From NCBI GenBank assembly GCA_035301025.1, contig DATGUV010000105.1, forward strand, positions 1 to 9,878: a stretch of 9,878 nt of DNA, written 5' to 3'. The notes under the pieces were generated by a model. The model made no database searches. It was given only the letters and a program-made list of their open reading frames with translations, and was not told where the DNA came from. The DNA comes from CALAMD01 sp035301025. GTDB lineage: Bacteria > Bacillota > Bacilli > Bacillales > Amphibacillaceae. Both the position numbers and the translations under genes were made by a program. Shown in pieces: positions 1 to 6,804 of this stretch; positions within the stretch are counted from its first letter, which is position 1, and every line of letters begins with the position of its first letter.

Positions 1-212
1 TGGTCGTTCCACCGTTCCCCTTTCATCTTCAAAACGTGTAAAGCGGTCACGATGGACGCTCCATCGTTCCCATCTCATCTTCAAAACGTGTAAAGCGGTC
101 ACGATGGACGTTCCACCGTTCCCGTTTCATCTTCAAAACGTGTAAAGCGGTCACGATGGCCGTTCCATCGTTCCCGTTTCATCTTCAAAACGGGTAAAGC
201 GGTCACGATGGT
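1..212. repeat. 52-bp tandem repeat array, at least four units, open at the left edge
   Basis: Four consecutive 52-bp units lie at 5-56, 57-108, 109-160 and 161-212. Bases 1-4 (TGGT) match the end of a preceding unit, so the array continues upstream of the window. The 3' two thirds of each unit is nearly invariant (TCATCTTCAAAACG, then GTAAAGCGGTCACGATGG), with one T-to-G change in unit 4. Variation is confined to the first ~18 bases and the last base. Units 1 and 3 read CCACCG where units 2 and 4 read CCATCG, an alternation suggesting amplification in pairs. In units 2 and 4 the ends of the unit can pair (CCATCGT with ACGATGG). The array is about half G+C, clearly richer than the AT-rich DNA after it. 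The period is not a multiple of three and stops occur in the frames, so it is not coding. Function is unknown. Confidence 0.93.
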
Positions 213-362
213 AATCGTCTAGCTCTTTCCATGCTCGTATTCTAGTAAAGTTCCTAAAGAAACTATTGCAAGAGTCCAACACATGCATAAAATATCTGAA
301 AAGTATCGCAAAAACTATTAAACAAACCCTTGAAAAATAAAAAAAGGATATTTTTCATTTTA
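213..362. other. AT-rich non-coding stretch between the repeat array and the pcrB promoter
   Basis: I see no gene, tRNA or rRNA in this stretch. Together with the repeat array and the leader it makes a gene-free region of over 400 bases. After about 310 it becomes very A/T-rich, with runs of A and T that could act as an upstream promoter element for pcrB. The only structured element found is the hairpin at 331-357. Whatever gene lies to the left ends outside the window. Confidence 0.7.
331..357. repeat. AT-rich inverted repeat (9-bp arms)
   Basis: TGAAAAATA at 331-339 is perfectly complementary to TATTTTTCA at 349-357, across a 9-base A-rich loop, and a T-rich tract follows. It could be a weak terminator for an upstream transcript. 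The stem has only one G-C pair per arm, so it would be unstable as RNA. Chance occurrence in A/T-rich DNA is a real alternative. Confidence 0.35.
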
Positions 363-392
363 TTCAAAAACAAACATGAAGTTTGTTATAAT
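363..392 (+). promoter_or_regulatory. Sigma-A-type promoter of the pcrB-pcrA-ligA-camS cluster
   Basis: A consensus -10 box TATAAT lies at 387-392 and is preceded by TGT, giving a full extended -10 (TGnTATAAT, 384-392). The best -35 candidate is TTCAAA at 363-368, four of six matches to TTGACA, with an 18-base spacer. Transcription would start near 399, about 26 bases before the GTG of pcrB. The weak -35 is typical of extended -10 promoters. It is the only strong promoter seen upstream of the cluster. Confidence 0.75.
369..387. promoter_or_regulatory. Inverted repeat inside the pcrB promoter, candidate operator
   Basis: AACAAAC at 369-375 and GTTTGTT at 381-387 form a perfect 7-bp inverted repeat around ATGAA. 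It fills the spacer between the -35 and -10 boxes and overlaps the TG of the extended -10, so a bound dimer would block RNA polymerase. I do not recognise it as the site of a named regulator. The operator role is inferred from position and symmetry only. Confidence 0.4.
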
Positions 393-424
393 ATAAAAGA
401 TGAATGAAGAACGGGGGATGAGAT

Positions 425-1114
425 GTGCACATTCCAATGGACGAGTGGGAGCATCTATTTAAATTAGATCCTGCAAAACAATTAACGAATGAACAATTAA
501 AAGACCTTTGTCATTCAGGAACAGATGGGATTATTATTGGAGGTACAGATGACGTTACATTAGACAATGTAGTTGATTTGTTCGCTCGCGTTACTGAATA
601 TGATATTCCATGTGGGTTAGAAGTTTCCGCAAAAGATGCAATCGCACCAGGGTTTGATTTTTATTTAATTCCCATGGTCTTAAATAGTACAGAGAAAAAA
701 TGGATGATGGATATTCAGCACGACGCGATTAAACATTATCGCAATTTTTTAGAACTGGAAACAATTATTACTGAAGGATATTGTATTTTAAATGAAGAAG
801 CAAAAGCATATAAGAAAGCAGCTTGCTCTCTTCCAACAAAGGAAGATGTACTTGCTTATGCATATATGACAGAACATATGCTAAGAATGCCAGTTTTTTA
901 TGTAGAGTATAGTGGTACATATGGAGACGTTTCTTTGGTGGAAGAAGTGAAGCAAGAGTTGCACGACACCCTTCTATTTTATGGTGGGGGTATTGAAACG
1001 CTGGAACAGGCTGAAGAAATGAAACAACATGCAGATGTTATTATTGTTGGAAATAGTATTTATACGAATTTTGATGAAGCTCTCCAAACCGTGGAAGCTA
1101 AGCATATTACATGA
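425..1114 (+). CDS. pcrB: PcrB, heptaprenylglyceryl phosphate synthase
   Basis: PcrB joins a C35 polyprenyl diphosphate to sn-glycerol-1-phosphate, giving an archaeal-type ether lipid precursor in the cytoplasm. The 229-residue length fits this TIM-barrel family. Family motifs run in order: KLDP (13-16), SGTD (31-34), GG (39-40), EVS (66-68), IPMVLNS (82-88), EGYCILN (117-123), YVEYSG (159-164), YGGGI (186-190) and VGNSIY (208-213). These phosphate- and Mg-binding loops are shared with archaeal GGGP synthases. Alignment by eye places Ala101 at the B. subtilis Ala100 position, reported to leave room for the C35 chain where archaeal enzymes carry Trp; the C35 assignment rests on that. The GTG start is chosen because GGGGG (413-417) lies seven bases upstream and the N-terminus aligns with B. 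subtilis PcrB. The ATG at 437 would lose four residues. First gene of the cluster, 27 bases before pcrA. Confidence 0.95.
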   Translation: MHIPMDEWEHLFKLDPAKQLTNEQLKDLCHSGTDGIIIGGTDDVTLDNVVDLFARVTEYDIPCGLEVSAKDAIAPGFDFYLIPMVLNSTEKKWMMDIQHDAIKHYRNFLELETIITEGYCILNEEAKAYKKAACSLPTKEDVLAYAYMTEHMLRMPVFYVEYSGTYGDVSLVEEVKQELHDTLLFYGGGIETLEQAEEMKQHADVIIVGNSIYTNFDEALQTVEAKHIT

Positions 1115-1127
1115 TTGAATAAGAAGT

Positions 1128-1135
1128 AGGCGGTG
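1128..1135 (+). promoter_or_regulatory. Ribosome binding site that fixes the pcrA start
   Basis: AGGCGGTG differs from the ideal AGGAGGTG at one base and ends six bases before the ATG at 1142. A longer reading from the GTG at 1133 would put the start codon inside this site, so the ATG is preferred. Confidence 0.75.
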
Positions 1136-1141
1136 GATGAA

Positions 1142-3379
1142 ATGACAGATCATATAGATGCCCTTTTACATGGGTTAAATAAAGAACAACAGCAAGCAGT
1201 ACAACATACAGAAGGACCATTACTTATTATGGCCGGTGCAGGAAGTGGGAAGACACGTGTACTGACTCACCGGATTGGATACTTAATATATGAAAAAGAT
1301 GTTGCGCCTCACAATATTTTGGCGATCACTTTTACAAATAAAGCTGCGCGGGAAATGAAACAACGGGTACACGATCTCGTTGGACCTGGTAGTGAAAGTA
1401 TGTGGGTTTCTACCTTTCACTCCATGTGCGTACGAATATTACGAAGAGACATTGACCGGATTGGATATGATCGAAACTTTACTATTTTAGATACATCAGA
1501 TCAATTAACAGTCATTCGCCAAGTACTTAAAAATTTAAATATCGATCCGAAACAATTTGACCCACGCGCAATGCTTGGTGCTATTAGTAATGCTAAAAAT
1601 GAATTGATTACACCTGAAGCATATCGAAAGAATCAAAAAACATATTATGAAAAACAAATTAGTGAAGTGTATGAAGCTTATCAAAAAATGTTACGGAAAA
1701 ATCAGTCACTAGATTTTGACGATTTAATTATGAAAACAACTCATTTATTTGACCGGGTCCCAGAAGTTCTTGCATATTACCAACGTCGCTTCCAATATAT
1801 CCATGTAGATGAATATCAAGATACAAATAACGCACAATATCATTTAGTACAGCAATTGGCAGCAAAATTTCAAAATTTGTGTGTAGTGGGTGACTCAGAT
1901 CAATCCATTTATGCATGGCGTGGTGCGAATATCGAAAATATTTTATCCTTTGAAGAAGATTACCCGAACGCACGAGTTATTTTACTAGAACAAAATTATC
2001 GTTCCACAAAACACATTTTAGAAGCGGCCAATCACGTCATTGAAAACAATAAAGGTAGAAAAGCAAAAAACCTTTGGACTGAAAATGATGAAGGAAATAA
2101 AATTATTTGCTATGAAGGAAGCACTGAACGGGATGAAGCAATGTTTATTATTGAAGAAATTAAGTCCCACTTAGATGCTGGAACTTACCAACCAGATGAT
2201 ATTGCTATATTATACCGTACAAACGCTCAATCCAGAGCCATTGAAGATACGTTATTAAAGTCTAATATTGCGTATCAAATGATTGGTGGTATGAAATTCT
2301 ACGAACGAAAAGAGATTAAGGATTTAACAGCCTATTTGCGCTTGATTGCCAATCCTGAGGATGATATTAGTTTTGAGCGAGCTGTGAATGAACCTAAAAG
2401 AGGCATTGGTGCAACAACAATCGAGCGCCTGAGAGCATATGCTACAGAACATGATATTTCATTGTTTGAAACAATTAAAGAAGTAGATTTCACTGGGGTC
2501 ACTCCCCGTGCTGCCCAAGCACTGGCAAATTTTGAAGAGCTCATTCAATCCTTTAGCCAGCAACAAGAATTTTTAACGGCTACGGACATGGTTGAACAAG
2601 TAATTGAGCGAACAGGCTATGAAGAAGCATTAAAGAAAGAGAAATCCATCGAAGCTCAAAGTAGAATTGAAAACTTAGAAGAGTTTATAACCGTTACACG
2701 AGAATTTGAAAAAATAAGTGAAGATAAAACATTACTTGCATTTTTAACAGATTTAGCGTTAATTGCCGATATTGACGCAGTTGATGAAGAAGATCCTGAC
2801 CAGCAACAAAAAATTACATTAATGACTTTACATTCCGCGAAAGGGTTGGAGTTTCCAGTTGTATTCCTCATTGGAATGGAAGAAGGGTTATTTCCTCATA
2901 GTCGGTCAATGGATCATGAAGATGATATGGAAGAAGAACGCCGATTGGCATACGTCGGAATAACTCGAGCTGAAAAACAACTATACATGACCCATGCACA
3001 AATGCGAATGATTTTTGGTCGAACGCAATTTAATCCAGTGAGTCGATTTTTAAATGAATTACCTGTTCATACAATGGAACAAAAAGAGCCAGATAAGATC
3101 GGTAGACCATTTAGTCGTCCAATCAATCGCGGGATGGAGCGAAATGATGTGGAGATTCCTAAAAAGCGTTCTGCAAGAATTACAAAACAACATGCAGGAA
3201 CAGGAGCCGAGACAAAAGAATGGACCGTTGGTGATAAGGCATCTCACGCAAAATGGGGTGTTGGAACTGTTGTACGTACGCAAGGTGAAGGTGAAGATAT
3301 GGAATTAGACGTAGCATTTCCTGCACCAACTGGAATTAAACGATTACTAGCAAAATTTGCCCCATTAACGAAACAGTAA
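1142..3379 (+). CDS. pcrA: PcrA, UvrD/Rep-type ATP-dependent DNA helicase
   Basis: PcrA is a 3'-5' superfamily 1A helicase for nucleotide excision repair, rolling-circle replication, and clearing RecA and RNA polymerase from DNA. From the ATG at 1142 it has 745 residues, close to the B. subtilis protein as I recall it (about 739). Visible motifs are a Q-motif region LNKEQQQAV (12-20), Walker A GAGSGKT (32-38), motif Ia ITFTNKAAREMK, Walker B DEYQD (223-227), motif III GDSDQSIYAWRGA (250-262), motif IV EQNYRST, motif V TLHSAKGLEF and motif VI RRLAYVGITRAE. The C-terminus (about 690-745, starting WTVGDKASHAKWG) matches the Tudor-like fold that binds RNA polymerase in this family. The linker before it is basic and poorly conserved, as usual. 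The stop lies 13 bases before ligA, whose ribosome binding site overlaps the stop codon, suggesting translational coupling. Confidence 0.98.
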   Translation: MTDHIDALLHGLNKEQQQAVQHTEGPLLIMAGAGSGKTRVLTHRIGYLIYEKDVAPHNILAITFTNKAAREMKQRVHDLVGPGSESMWVSTFHSMCVRILRRDIDRIGYDRNFTILDTSDQLTVIRQVLKNLNIDPKQFDPRAMLGAISNAKNELITPEAYRKNQKTYYEKQISEVYEAYQKMLRKNQSLDFDDLIMKTTHLFDRVPEVLAYYQRRFQYIHVDEYQDTNNAQYHLVQQLAAKFQNLCVVGDSDQSIYAWRGANIENILSFEEDYPNARVILLEQNYRSTKHILEAANHVIENNKGRKAKNLWTENDEGNKIICYEGSTERDEAMFIIEEIKSHLDAGTYQPDDIAILYRTNAQSRAIEDTLLKSNIAYQMIGGMKFYERKEIKDLTAYLRLIANPEDDISFERAVNEPKRGIGATTIERLRAYATEHDISLFETIKEVDFTGVTPRAAQALANFEELIQSFSQQQEFLTATDMVEQVIERTGYEEALKKEKSIEAQSRIENLEEFITVTREFEKISEDKTLLAFLTDLALIADIDAVDEEDPDQQQKITLMTLHSAKGLEFPVVFLIGMEEGLFPHSRSMDHEDDMEEERRLAYVGITRAEKQLYMTHAQMRMIFGRTQFNPVSRFLNELPVHTMEQKEPDKIGRPFSRPINRGMERNDVEIPKKRSARITKQHAGTGAETKEWTVGDKASHAKWGVGTVVRTQGEGEDMELDVAFPAPTGIKRLLAKFAPLTKQ

Positions 3380-3386
3380 GGGAGTG
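3378..3386 (+). promoter_or_regulatory. Ribosome binding site that fixes the ligA TTG start
   Basis: AAGGGAGTG begins on the last two bases of the pcrA stop codon and ends six bases before the TTG at 3393. The in-frame GTG at 3384 lies inside this site and would have no binding site of its own. Confidence 0.75.
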
Positions 3387-3392
3387 TTTGGA

Positions 3393-5393
3393 TTGAATAA
3401 ACAAGAAGCGAAAGAAAAAATTAATTACTTAGTTGAACAATTACGTAAACTAGGTCATGCCTATTATGTATTAGACGATCCTCTTGTACCAGATACAACG
3501 TATGATCATTACTTAAATGAACTACGAGCACTAGAAGAACAGTATCCAGAGTTTATTTCTTCCTATTCACCGACACAAAGGGTTGGGGCTGAACCTCTTG
3601 AGGGATTTCATAAAGTGCAACACGCTGTACCAATGCTTAGTTTAAGCAACGTGTTTAATGAAGAAGATATTCGAAATTTTCATCGCCGGGTAACAGACGT
3701 TATTGGACCTGAAGTGACATATGTTTGTGAGCTTAAAATTGATGGATTAGCCATATCTTTAACCTATGAAGACGGAGAGTTTGTACAAGGAGCCACTCGA
3801 GGAGACGGAACGACAGGTGAAGATATTACATCAAATTTACGAACGATTCATAGCCTTCCATTAAAAATTGATACTCAAGGCACCCTTGAAGTACGTGGAG
3901 AAGCATTTATGCCCCGTTCTTCTTTCCTTGCTTTAAATGAAGGACGGGAAAAAGAGGGACAATCGTTGTTTGCGAATCCACGAAATGCAGCAGCAGGCTC
4001 ATTAAGACAACTAGATCCTAAAGTTGCAGCTCGAAGAAATTTAGATGTGTTTTTATTTGGCTATGGAGAGTGGGAACAAGAAGAACTTCCAACCCACGGG
4101 GAGCGACTCGATTATTTAGCTTCTCTCGGTTTTAAAATTAATCCAACGTGGAAACGTTGTTCAACCGTCGAAGAGATCATTGATTTTATTGAAGAATGGA
4201 CAGAACATCGAGGAGACTTATCTTATGACATTGATGGGATTGTGATAAAGGTAGACACTATTGAAAACCAAGAAAGACTAGGTTTTCGAGCAAACAATCC
4301 ACGATTCGCTACTGCTTATAAATTTCCAGCAGAAGAAGCTGTTACAACATTAACAGACATTGAATTAAGTGTAGGTAGAACAGGAGTAGTTACGCCAACT
4401 GCTGTTCTGGAGCCTGTTCTCATTGACGGTTCGACAGTACAACGCGCGACCTTACACAATGCGGATATGATAGAGGAACTAGATGTTCGCATTGGAGATA
4501 CTGTTGTTTTAAAAAAAGCAGGAGACATTATCCCGAAAATTGTTCGTGTAGTGGAAGAGATGCGTACTGGAAGTGAAGAACCATATACGATGCCGTCCAA
4601 TTGTCCGGCATGTGGTGAAGAATTAGTCCATCTAGAAGAAGAGGTTGCACTAAGATGTATCAATCCGGATTGTCCAGAACAACTTCAAGAAAAACTCATT
4701 CACTTCGTATCTAGAAACGCCATGAACATTGACGGACTTGGCGAAAAAGTTATCCAACAGTTATATACGGAGCAGCTTGTCACAACTATTTCAGATTTAT
4801 ATCATTTGAACATAGAAGACATTCTTCCGCTAGAGCGTATGGGGGAAAAATCAGCTTCCAATCTCATTCAAGCCATTGAGGCCTCTAAAGAAAATTCTTT
4901 AGAAAAACTTGTATTTGGCTTAGGAATAAGACACATAGGGGCAAAGGCAGCTTCCATTTTAGCCAAAAAATATAAAACAATGGATCATCTCATTCATGCT
5001 ACTTACGAAGAATTAATTGCGATTGATGAAGTAGGCGACATTATGGCAGATGCTGTTGTACAATATTTCCAAGCGGACCAGATTAATCATTTAATTGAAG
5101 AATTAAAAGAAGCAGGCGTCAACATGACTTACAACGGACCAACGGAACCAGAGCATACAGATCACTTTTTATCAGGAAAAACAGTCGTATTAACTGGTAA
5201 AATGGAACAATTCACTCGAAAAGAAGCCCAAAGCAAAATTGAAGCTTTAGGAGGTTCTGTGACAGGTAGTGTAAGTGGAAATACAGATCTAGTCATTGCT
5301 GGAGAAGCAGCAGGGTCAAAATATGAACGTGCAGTTGATTTAGACATCCTCATATGGGACGAAGAGCAATTTTTACAATCCATTGAGGAATAA
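3393..5393 (+). CDS. ligA: LigA, NAD-dependent DNA ligase
   Basis: LigA seals nicks during replication and repair using NAD+ as the adenylate donor; it is normally essential. The TTG start at 3393 gives 666 residues, matching the roughly 668 of B. subtilis. Domains in order: the Ia/adenylation region with YDHYLNEL, the catalytic lysine in KIDG (Lys115), TRGDGTTGED, the DGIVIK lysine (Lys286) and YKFPAEE with Lys310. An OB fold (about 315-395) follows, then a zinc finger with Cys404, Cys407, Cys422 and Cys427. Next come helix-hairpin-helix repeats (about 430-580, including MNIDGLGEKV and GLGIRHIGAKAA) and a C-terminal BRCT domain (about 590-666, SGKTVVLTGK to WDEEQF). All key residues are present, so it should be active. 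It probably shares a transcript with pcrA upstream and camS 50 bases downstream. Confidence 0.98.
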   Translation: MNKQEAKEKINYLVEQLRKLGHAYYVLDDPLVPDTTYDHYLNELRALEEQYPEFISSYSPTQRVGAEPLEGFHKVQHAVPMLSLSNVFNEEDIRNFHRRVTDVIGPEVTYVCELKIDGLAISLTYEDGEFVQGATRGDGTTGEDITSNLRTIHSLPLKIDTQGTLEVRGEAFMPRSSFLALNEGREKEGQSLFANPRNAAAGSLRQLDPKVAARRNLDVFLFGYGEWEQEELPTHGERLDYLASLGFKINPTWKRCSTVEEIIDFIEEWTEHRGDLSYDIDGIVIKVDTIENQERLGFRANNPRFATAYKFPAEEAVTTLTDIELSVGRTGVVTPTAVLEPVLIDGSTVQRATLHNADMIEELDVRIGDTVVLKKAGDIIPKIVRVVEEMRTGSEEPYTMPSNCPACGEELVHLEEEVALRCINPDCPEQLQEKLIHFVSRNAMNIDGLGEKVIQQLYTEQLVTTISDLYHLNIEDILPLERMGEKSASNLIQAIEASKENSLEKLVFGLGIRHIGAKAASILAKKYKTMDHLIHATYEELIAIDEVGDIMADAVVQYFQADQINHLIEELKEAGVNMTYNGPTEPEHTDHFLSGKTVVLTGKMEQFTRKEAQSKIEALGGSVTGSVSGNTDLVIAGEAAGSKYERAVDLDILIWDEEQFLQSIEE

Positions 5394-5443
5394 CATTGAA
5401 AGCACGTCTAACAAATCGAACATTTTTGAAGGGGTTAAAAGCT

Positions 5444-6697
5444 ATGAGAAAGCGAATCATCGGATGTATATGTATCCTCCTTCTTCTCGCTAGTTGTTCA
5501 CCGCGGGAAAAGGCTGAAGATATTATCCAAAATCCAGACGACGAATCCGAACAAGAAGTGTCCATTATTCCTGGACATCAATTAGGATCTGAAAATTATA
5601 AAGTCATGCTTCCATATCATCCAAGCGCAGCTCGAGGTGTCATTGTGAACCAAGTTGCAAACAGATTAGATATCGATGAAATGGAAGAAGGGCTCAGACG
5701 TCACTCAATACCTGTGTTTGATCCAGAGAACTATTATTTTGAAGAGGGACAATATTTATCTAGAGACACAGTATACAATTGGTTAGGACGTTCATTAACG
5801 AAAAAGCAATTAGATGCTGCAGTAAAAGAAGAAGTAGAGCGGTTGAAAAAGGAAGAACGAACAGTAAATGAAGAACGGATTCGGAATGAATTTCAATTAG
5901 GTCTTAACCCACCACTAGCTGATCAAAAGGGGAAAAAGAAAGATGAGCAAATAAAAGCTCATCGTGAGAATCCACGATATATTTCACATATTTTGGAACA
6001 AAATTTCTTAACAAGAAATGAGGATCAAACAGCTGAACTATCTGGTGTATCTATTGTCATCGCTTTGAAATCCGTTTATAAATTCCAAGTAGATATTGAC
6101 GGAAAAATCCATGGTCCTTACTATGAAGAAATCTCAGAAAAAGAAATGCTTACACAAGGAAAAGAGGCAGCACAAATCGTCTTAGAACGCCTCCGTGACA
6201 TGGAGGAATTAAACGATATACCTATCATGATTACATTGTATCAAGAAGAGAAGCAAGAGCATCCAGTGCCAGGTAATTTTATCGCAAAAACAGTTGTTCC
6301 TGCACAAGATATGATGATTGATGAATGGGAAACCATTGATGAGAAGAATGTTTTATTTCCATCACAAGAAGCATCAAAAGATTATTCAGATGATGAAGGA
6401 TTATTTGACACCTTTGCAGATGAGATAGCTACATTTTTCCCGAATTATGTTGGGGTTATAGGTGAAGGGTTTTATATTGAAGATGATTTGCAAAAAATGA
6501 GTATGCTCATTCCTATGGAGTTTCAAGGGAGCGGGGAAATTACTGGTTTTACCCAATATTTATATGGTCTAGCAAAAGATATCTATGAAAATACTGATTA
6601 TGCTTTAGAAATTAAGATAGAATCCAACAATGAAGTCGAAAGTATTATTTATCGAGAGCCAGGTTCAGAAGACATTAATGTCCATATACTACATTAA
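5444..6697 (+). CDS. camS: CamS-family lipoprotein (cAM373 sex-pheromone precursor family, YerH-like)
   Basis: This 417-residue lipoprotein belongs to the CamS family. In enterococci and staphylococci the signal peptide is trimmed to the cAM373 pheromone; the role of the mature protein is poorly defined. The N-terminus has a basic MRKR, a hydrophobic core rich in Leu, Ile and Cys, and lipobox LASC with acylated Cys18. Family-like stretches follow: YKVMLPYHPSAARG, NRLDIDEMEEGLRRHS, FEEGQYLS, YISHILEQNFL, PVPGNF, FFPNYVGVIGEGFYIED and EITGFTQYLY. The ATG at 5444 is chosen because GAAGGGG (5428-5434) precedes it by nine bases and it begins a proper signal peptide. A TTG at 5396 would add 16 residues before the signal peptide and lacks a site. 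The mature protein should sit on the outer face of the membrane. Last gene of the cluster. Confidence 0.93.
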   Translation: MRKRIIGCICILLLLASCSPREKAEDIIQNPDDESEQEVSIIPGHQLGSENYKVMLPYHPSAARGVIVNQVANRLDIDEMEEGLRRHSIPVFDPENYYFEEGQYLSRDTVYNWLGRSLTKKQLDAAVKEEVERLKKEERTVNEERIRNEFQLGLNPPLADQKGKKKDEQIKAHRENPRYISHILEQNFLTRNEDQTAELSGVSIVIALKSVYKFQVDIDGKIHGPYYEEISEKEMLTQGKEAAQIVLERLRDMEELNDIPIMITLYQEEKQEHPVPGNFIAKTVVPAQDMMIDEWETIDEKNVLFPSQEASKDYSDDEGLFDTFADEIATFFPNYVGVIGEGFYIEDDLQKMSMLIPMEFQGSGEITGFTQYLYGLAKDIYENTDYALEIKIESNNEVESIIYREPGSEDINVHILH

Positions 6698-6708
6698 AAG
6701 GTGTTTGG

Positions 6709-6737
6709 TTGAACTTAGGTTTGCTTTCCGTTAAACT
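6709..6737 (+). promoter_or_regulatory. Weak candidate promoter for rocA
   Basis: TTGAAC (6709-6714) and TAAACT (6732-6737) are separated by 17 bases; each matches the sigma-A consensus at four of six positions. TATATT at 6755-6760 is a better -10 but lacks a -35 at correct spacing. I see no terminator between camS and rocA, so read-through from the upstream cluster may also supply rocA. No sigma-54 -24/-12 pair (GG-N10-GC) is present, unlike B. subtilis roc promoters. Confidence 0.25.
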
Positions 6738-6804
6738 ATTATTGGGACAGAAACTATATTAGATTGAAGAACAATTTAGTCCAAACATACAGGAGGTTTT
6801 AACA

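Noticed and set aside
1..212. CRISPR array
   Set aside because: The units are head-to-tail and nearly identical over the full 52 bases. The variable part is short and similar between units, so there are no unique spacers.
4316..4663. 115-residue minus-strand ORF inside ligA
   Set aside because: It is a shadow of the ligA reading frame, with Ser/Thr-rich composition, no ribosome binding site and no recognisable domain.
6701..6787. Operator or long hairpin formed by TGTTTGG (6702-6708) and CCAAACA (6781-6787) before rocA
   Set aside because: The 7-bp arms are 72 bases apart with no supporting pairing inside, which is expected by chance in this composition.
6698..6804. Terminator between camS and rocA, or sigma-54 promoter for rocA
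   Set aside because: No G+C-rich stem followed by a T-run is present. The GG and GC dinucleotides are not spaced by ten bases, so neither element can be supported.
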